Shown here piece after piece: positions 60,612 through 64,000 of a DNA stretch of 64,000 nt. This stretch comes from Bacteroidota bacterium. GTDB lineage: Bacteria; Bacteroidota; Bacteroidia; Bacteroidales; P3. The first letter of the stretch is position 1. Each line of letters opens with the position of its first letter. The notes below the pieces were generated by a model. The model was given only the letters and a program-made list of their open reading frames with translations. It was not told the DNA's origin and did not search any database. Location of the stretch: contig JAEZKK010000035.1 of the NCBI GenBank assembly GCA_023415495.1, positions 1 to 64,000 of the forward strand, given 5' to 3'. The position numbers were made by a program, and so were the translations under genes.

Positions 60612-61190
60612 TTAGATTCTTACAAGCCCTGCAAAGCCCATAAAAGCCATTGCAAGTATACCTGCAGTAATTAAAGCTATAGGCATTCCCTTTACTCCCT
60701 TAGGAGCTCCAACCAATTCTATCTGTTCTCTTAGTCCAGCAAAGAGTACCATTGCAACAGTAAAACCAATAGACATCCCTATTGTATAGGTAAGACCCTG
60801 AAGCAAGTTAAATTCTTTTTGAATAACCAAGATAGCAACTCCAAGTACAGCACAGTTGGTAGTAATCAAAGGAAGGAAAACTCCAAGAGCTTGATAAAGT
60901 GCTGGACTTACCTTTTTCAATATGATTTCTACCATTTGCACAAGAGATGCAATAACTAAGATAAACACTATGGTTTGAAGGAAATCGATATTAAAAGGAG
61001 TAAGTACATAGGTTTGTAAAATATAGGTTACAAGTGTAGCAAGAGTCATTACAAATACTACTGCAGCACCCATTCCTGTTGCAGTGCTAACCTTGTTTGA
61101 AACTCCTAAGAAAGGACATATCCCAAGAAATTGGGCAAGAACAACATTATTTACAAAAACCGCAAAAATAATAATTCCTATGTATTCCAT
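60612..61190 (-). CDS. rnfA: Rnf complex subunit RnfA
   Basis: RnfA is the membrane subunit that pairs with RnfE. I start at the ATG at 61190 (MEYIGIIIFAVFVNNVVLAQFLGICPFLGVSNK), giving 192 residues; an upstream ATG at 61220 adds ten unconserved residues and overlaps the promoter. Six membrane segments and the two cysteine motifs (LGICPFLGVSNK and LPLITTNCAVLGVA) identify it. It is about 21.5 kb from the other rnf genes and on the opposite strand, with its own promoter. Confidence 0.96.
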   Translation of the reverse strand: MEYIGIIIFAVFVNNVVLAQFLGICPFLGVSNKVSTATGMGAAVVFVMTLATLVTYILQTYVLTPFNIDFLQTIVFILVIASLVQMVEIILKKVSPALYQALGVFLPLITTNCAVLGVAILVIQKEFNLLQGLTYTIGMSIGFTVAMVLFAGLREQIELVGAPKGVKGMPIALITAGILAMAFMGFAGLVRI

Positions 61191-61217
61191 AATTGAAATG
61201 ATTTGTCGATTAAAGTG

Positions 61218-61248
61218 CAAAACTAAGAATTTTTTAGCTTACATCAAA
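61218..61248 (-). promoter_or_regulatory. rnfA promoter
   Basis: The minus strand reads TTTG (61248-61245), 19 bp, TAGTTTTG (61225-61218), a full consensus match, with a leader of about 22 nt to the ATG at 61190. This shows that rnfA heads its own operon. Confidence 0.7.
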
Positions 61249-61270
61249 AAAAAATCTACTTGTTTTTCAT

Positions 61271-61278
61271 TATCTTTG
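61271..61278 (+). promoter_or_regulatory. Possible promoter of the alpha/beta hydrolase gene
   Basis: TATCTTTG, about 50 bp before the start codon at 61330. No TTTG at -33. It is divergent from the rnfA promoter. Confidence 0.45.
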
Positions 61279-61329
61279 CAAATCTATACCAATTAATAAG
61301 ACGTTTCAACTATATAAAATCATATTATT

Positions 61330-62106
61330 ATGGACTTTTTCTTTAGAGAATACGGGGAAGGCGAGCCAATTATTATTCTTCATGGCTATTTAGGAATGAG
61401 CGATCATTGGATTAGCATAGGGAAGTTTTTATCTACTATTGGCTATAAGGTATATATACCAGATATGCCCAACCATGGGAAGAGCTTTCATACCGATAGC
61501 TTTTCATACAAAGAAATGGGAGAAATTCTAAACGTATTTGCAGAGGCTAAGAGTGCAGAGAATGCAATAATTATTGGTCATTCAATGGGAGGCAAGATTG
61601 CTATGGAGATGATAAACCAGAAAAAGGATTTCTATAAGGCTATTATTATTGTAGATATTCATTTCAAGGATTATAATAACGCAATAAACTACCCAAACAA
61701 CGAGGTTACAAGATTATTATCTCAGATAAATCCAGAAGATTTCTCAACATTGGCTCAGGCAATGGAGTTTTTAGAATCGAAGCAATTAGACAATTCAATT
61801 ATTGCATTAATCCTAAAGAATATGGAAGTAAAAGAAAGAAAACTAAAATGGAAATCAAATATCCCAATGCTTGTTTCCCAATATAATAATATCAAAGCCA
61901 AAATTGAATTGGATACAAATAATATCCCCTCACTATTAATCCGCGGAGAAAAATCCAATTACGTAAGCAATAAAGACGTATTAAGCCTAAAAGAAAAGCT
62001 ACCCAACCTAAAGGAAGACACAATACTAAACGCCAACCACTGGGTACACGCCGACCAACCAACAATGTTTATATCCTCAATCACAAAATTCCTTTCAAAG
62101 CTCTAA
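61330..62106 (+). CDS. Alpha/beta hydrolase (YbfF-like esterase)
   Basis: The 258-residue protein has an alpha/beta hydrolase fold with the oxyanion segment IILHGYLGMSDHW near residue 15, the nucleophile elbow GHSMGG near residue 93 (Ser95) and the catalytic His in ANHWVHADQP near residue 240. The acid is probably in the segment SLLIRGEKSNYV. The general plan and size fit the YbfF-type acyl esterases. Substrate unknown. Confidence 0.88.
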   Translation: MDFFFREYGEGEPIIILHGYLGMSDHWISIGKFLSTIGYKVYIPDMPNHGKSFHTDSFSYKEMGEILNVFAEAKSAENAIIIGHSMGGKIAMEMINQKKDFYKAIIIVDIHFKDYNNAINYPNNEVTRLLSQINPEDFSTLAQAMEFLESKQLDNSIIALILKNMEVKERKLKWKSNIPMLVSQYNNIKAKIELDTNNIPSLLIRGEKSNYVSNKDVLSLKEKLPNLKEDTILNANHWVHADQPTMFISSITKFLSKL

Positions 62107-62173
62107 AACCAAAATAAGATAGGCTAATTTCTTATTTTGAGTTAAGTCTCTGGGTTAATCCAAAATTAATTTG

Positions 62174-62181
62174 TAATTTTG
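62174..62181 (+). promoter_or_regulatory. Promoter -7 element of nifJ
   Basis: TAATTTTG lies about 73 bp before the start codon at 62254. The -33 match is poor. Confidence 0.45.
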
Positions 62182-62253
62182 CAGTCTTGTATTGTGATTT
62201 TAATCATTTTAAAAGACAATTATTATCAATAACTTAATAAAAAAATTAAAGCA

Positions 62254-64000
62254 ATGGCAAAAGAAAAGAAATTTTTGACATGCGATGGTAACCAAGCTGC
62301 AGCTCATATAGCTTATATGTTCAGCGAATGTGCGGCTATCTATCCTATCACTCCTTCATCTCCAATGGCTGAGAATGTTGATGAGTGGGCTGCAAATGGT
62401 CGTCAAAACATTTTTGGAGAAGATGTGAAATTAGTTGAAATGCAATCAGAAGCAGGTGCTGCTGGAGCTCTACATGGCTCATTACAAGCAGGTGCATTAT
62501 CTACTACATTTACTGCATCTCAAGGTTTATTATTAATGATTCCTAACATGTATAAGATAGCAGGAGAATTGCTTCCTGGAGTGCTTCACGTAACAGCTCG
62601 TACTGTTGCTTCTCAAGCCCTATCTATATTTGGAGACCATTCTGACGTTTATGCTTGTCGTCAAACTGGTTTCGCTATGTTGGCCTCAGGTTCTGTTCAA
62701 GAGGTAATGGACCTTGCAGGTATTGCACACCTTTCAGCAATTAAATCAAGAGTTCCTTTCTTGCATTTCTTTGATGGTTTCCGTACCTCACATGAGATAC
62801 AAAAAATTGAAGCTCTTTCTAATGATGATATGCTTTCATTATTGGATAAGGACGCTCTTAGAGCTTTCCGCCAAAGAGCATTAAATCCTGAAAACCCTGT
62901 AACAAGAGGAACTGCTCAAAACCCTGATGTATTCTTCCAAGCAAGAGAAGCTTCTAACCCTTATTATGATGCAGTTGCTGATATAGTTGCTGATTATATG
63001 GATAAGGTTTCTGCTATCACTGGCCGTACTTATAAGCCTTTTGAATATTACGGAGCAAAAGATGCAGAAAATATATTAGTTGCAATGGGTTCTATTACTG
63101 ATACTATCAAAGAAACTATTGATTATATGAATGCTAAGGGAGAAAAAGTTGGTCTAATTATTTGCCACCTTTATCGTCCTTTCTCTTCAAAATACTTCTT
63201 CGATGTATTACCAGAATCCGTAAAGAAAATCTGTGTATTAGACAGAACAAAAGAACCAGGTGCTAATGGAGAACCTCTTTACTTAGATGTTGTTGAACTA
63301 TTCAATAATAAAGAAAACAGACCAATGATTATTGGTGGTAGATATGGTCTTTCTTCTAAAGACACTACTCCTTCTCAAATCATTTCTGTTTATAATAACT
63401 TAAAATCAAACCAACCTAAGAACCAATTCACTATTGGTATAGTTGATGATGTTACCTTCCATTCATTAGAGCTTTTACCAGAAATCTCAATGGCTCAACA
63501 AGGAACATTCGAGGCTAAGTTCTATGGTTTAGGTGCTGATGGTACTGTAGGAGCAAACAAGAACTCTATCAAAATTATTGGTGATAATACAGACAAGTAT
63601 TGCCAAGCTTATTTCGCTTACGATAGTAAGAAATCAGGTGGTTTCACTTGTTCTCACCTTCGTTTTGGCGACACTCCTATTCGTTCTCCTTATTTGGTAA
63701 CTACTCCTGATTTCGTAGCATGCCACGTATTCCCTTACCTAACTATGTACGATGTACTAAAAGGTATTAAGGAAAACGGAACATTCCTATTGAACTCAAT
63801 GTATAATGCAGAAGATACTGTAAAACATCTTCCAAATAAGATTAAGAGAATCCTTGCTGAAAAGAAAATCAATTTCTATATAATCAATGCTACTGAGATA
63901 GCTGAAGAGATTGGTCTTGGAAACAGAACCAATACTATTCTTCAATCTGCATTCTTTAAGATTGCTAATGTAATTCCTTACGAGTTAGCAGTTACTCAAA
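62254..64000 (+). CDS. nifJ: Pyruvate:ferredoxin (flavodoxin) oxidoreductase, N-terminal half
   Basis: The gene begins with ATG at 62254 and runs off the right edge after 582 codons. It opens MAKEKKFLTCDGNQAAAHIAYMFSE and has the pyruvate-binding YPITPSSPMAE, then EAGAAGALHGSLQAGALSTTFTASQGLLL, typical of domain I of the single-chain enzyme. The enzyme splits pyruvate with coenzyme A into acetyl-CoA and CO2 and reduces ferredoxin, the electron donor of the Rnf complex encoded in this window. The iron-sulfur and thiamine diphosphate domains lie outside the window. Confidence 0.96.
   Translation, partial: MAKEKKFLTCDGNQAAAHIAYMFSECAAIYPITPSSPMAENVDEWAANGRQNIFGEDVKLVEMQSEAGAAGALHGSLQAGALSTTFTASQGLLLMIPNMYKIAGELLPGVLHVTARTVASQALSIFGDHSDVYACRQTGFAMLASGSVQEVMDLAGIAHLSAIKSRVPFLHFFDGFRTSHEIQKIEALSNDDMLSLLDKDALRAFRQRALNPENPVTRGTAQNPDVFFQAREASNPYYDAVADIVADYMDKVSAITGRTYKPFEYYGAKDAENILVAMGSITDTIKETIDYMNAKGEKVGLIICHLYRPFSSKYFFDVLPESVKKICVLDRTKEPGANGEPLYLDVVELFNNKENRPMIIGGRYGLSSKDTTPSQIISVYNNLKSNQPKNQFTIGIVDDVTFHSLELLPEISMAQQGTFEAKFYGLGADGTVGANKNSIKIIGDNTDKYCQAYFAYDSKKSGGFTCSHLRFGDTPIRSPYLVTTPDFVACHVFPYLTMYDVLKGIKENGTFLLNSMYNAEDTVKHLPNKIKRILAEKKINFYIINATEIAEEIGLGNRTNTILQSAFFKIANVIPYELAVTQ

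Noticed and set aside
61191..61220. Ten-residue N-terminal extension of rnfA
   Set aside because: It overlaps the predicted promoter and is not conserved in the family, where MEYIGII-like starts are usual.

Overview
The window is an AT-rich chromosomal segment from a Bacteroidota bacterium, probably an anaerobic member of the Bacteroidales. Evidence seen here: promoters of the TTTG-N19-TAnnTTTG type ahead of many genes, Por (type IX) secretion C-terminal sorting domains (IYPNPA...), the Bacteroidota gene order in the division and cell-wall cluster, a DUF4783-nadC pair, and Rnf plus pyruvate:ferredoxin oxidoreductase genes. Only the beginning of the last gene and the N-terminal part of the first are inside the window.

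Layout. 1-464: start of a carboxypeptidase-regulatory-domain protein. 653-15565, minus strand: the dcw cluster mraZ-rsmH-ftsL-ftsI-murE-mraY-(murD remnant)-ftsW-murG-murC-ftsQ-ftsA-ftsZ. The murD position holds only a 178-residue C-terminal domain. 15720-20334: an unknown 288-residue gene, an 890-bp non-coding stretch with divergent promoters, a switch-like RNA structure and a palindrome array, then two related lipoproteins and a sorting-domain protein. 20390-34029: metabolic and housekeeping genes (a fused FAD/Fe-S oxidoreductase, nucleoside phosphorylase, UspA, CinA, DUF4783, NadC, YihY, Der, an S4 protein, initiator tRNA, an MscS channel, a GH3 glycosidase). 34118-39089: rnfB-rnfC-(PsbP-like gene)-rnfD-rnfG-rnfE. 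39383-41855: hemerythrin protein, atypical LuxR regulator, nhaA. 42137-48985: four tandem surface-protein paralogues, each with its own promoter. 49197-58310: ispE, pepD, a metalloprotease/beta-barrel protein, a serine hydrolase and three outer-membrane beta-barrels. 58305-61190, minus strand: an operon of rnfA, a small unknown protein and two glycosyltransferases. 61330-64000: an alpha/beta hydrolase and the start of nifJ.

How it fits together: the dcw genes make peptidoglycan precursors (meso-diaminopimelate type, from the DNPR motif of MurE) and build the divisome. Rnf with pyruvate:ferredoxin oxidoreductase couples ferredoxin oxidation to an ion gradient, which NhaA may also exploit. The surface and outer-membrane genes form an accessory layer that has expanded by tandem duplication.

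Most notable observations: (1) a clean in-operon truncation of murD to its C-terminal domain with loss of key ligase residues; (2) four intergenic arrays of near-palindromes with a strict 22-bp (once 23-bp) period, three different core sequences among them, and degenerate flanking units in the same phase; (3) a 150-nt element with two mutually exclusive folds, one terminator-like, in the long leader of an unknown gene; (4) an rnf operon lacking rnfA, which instead heads a glycosyltransferase operon 21 kb away; (5) mosaic tandem paralogues and a 47-bp exact direct repeat around a duplicated porin-like pair.
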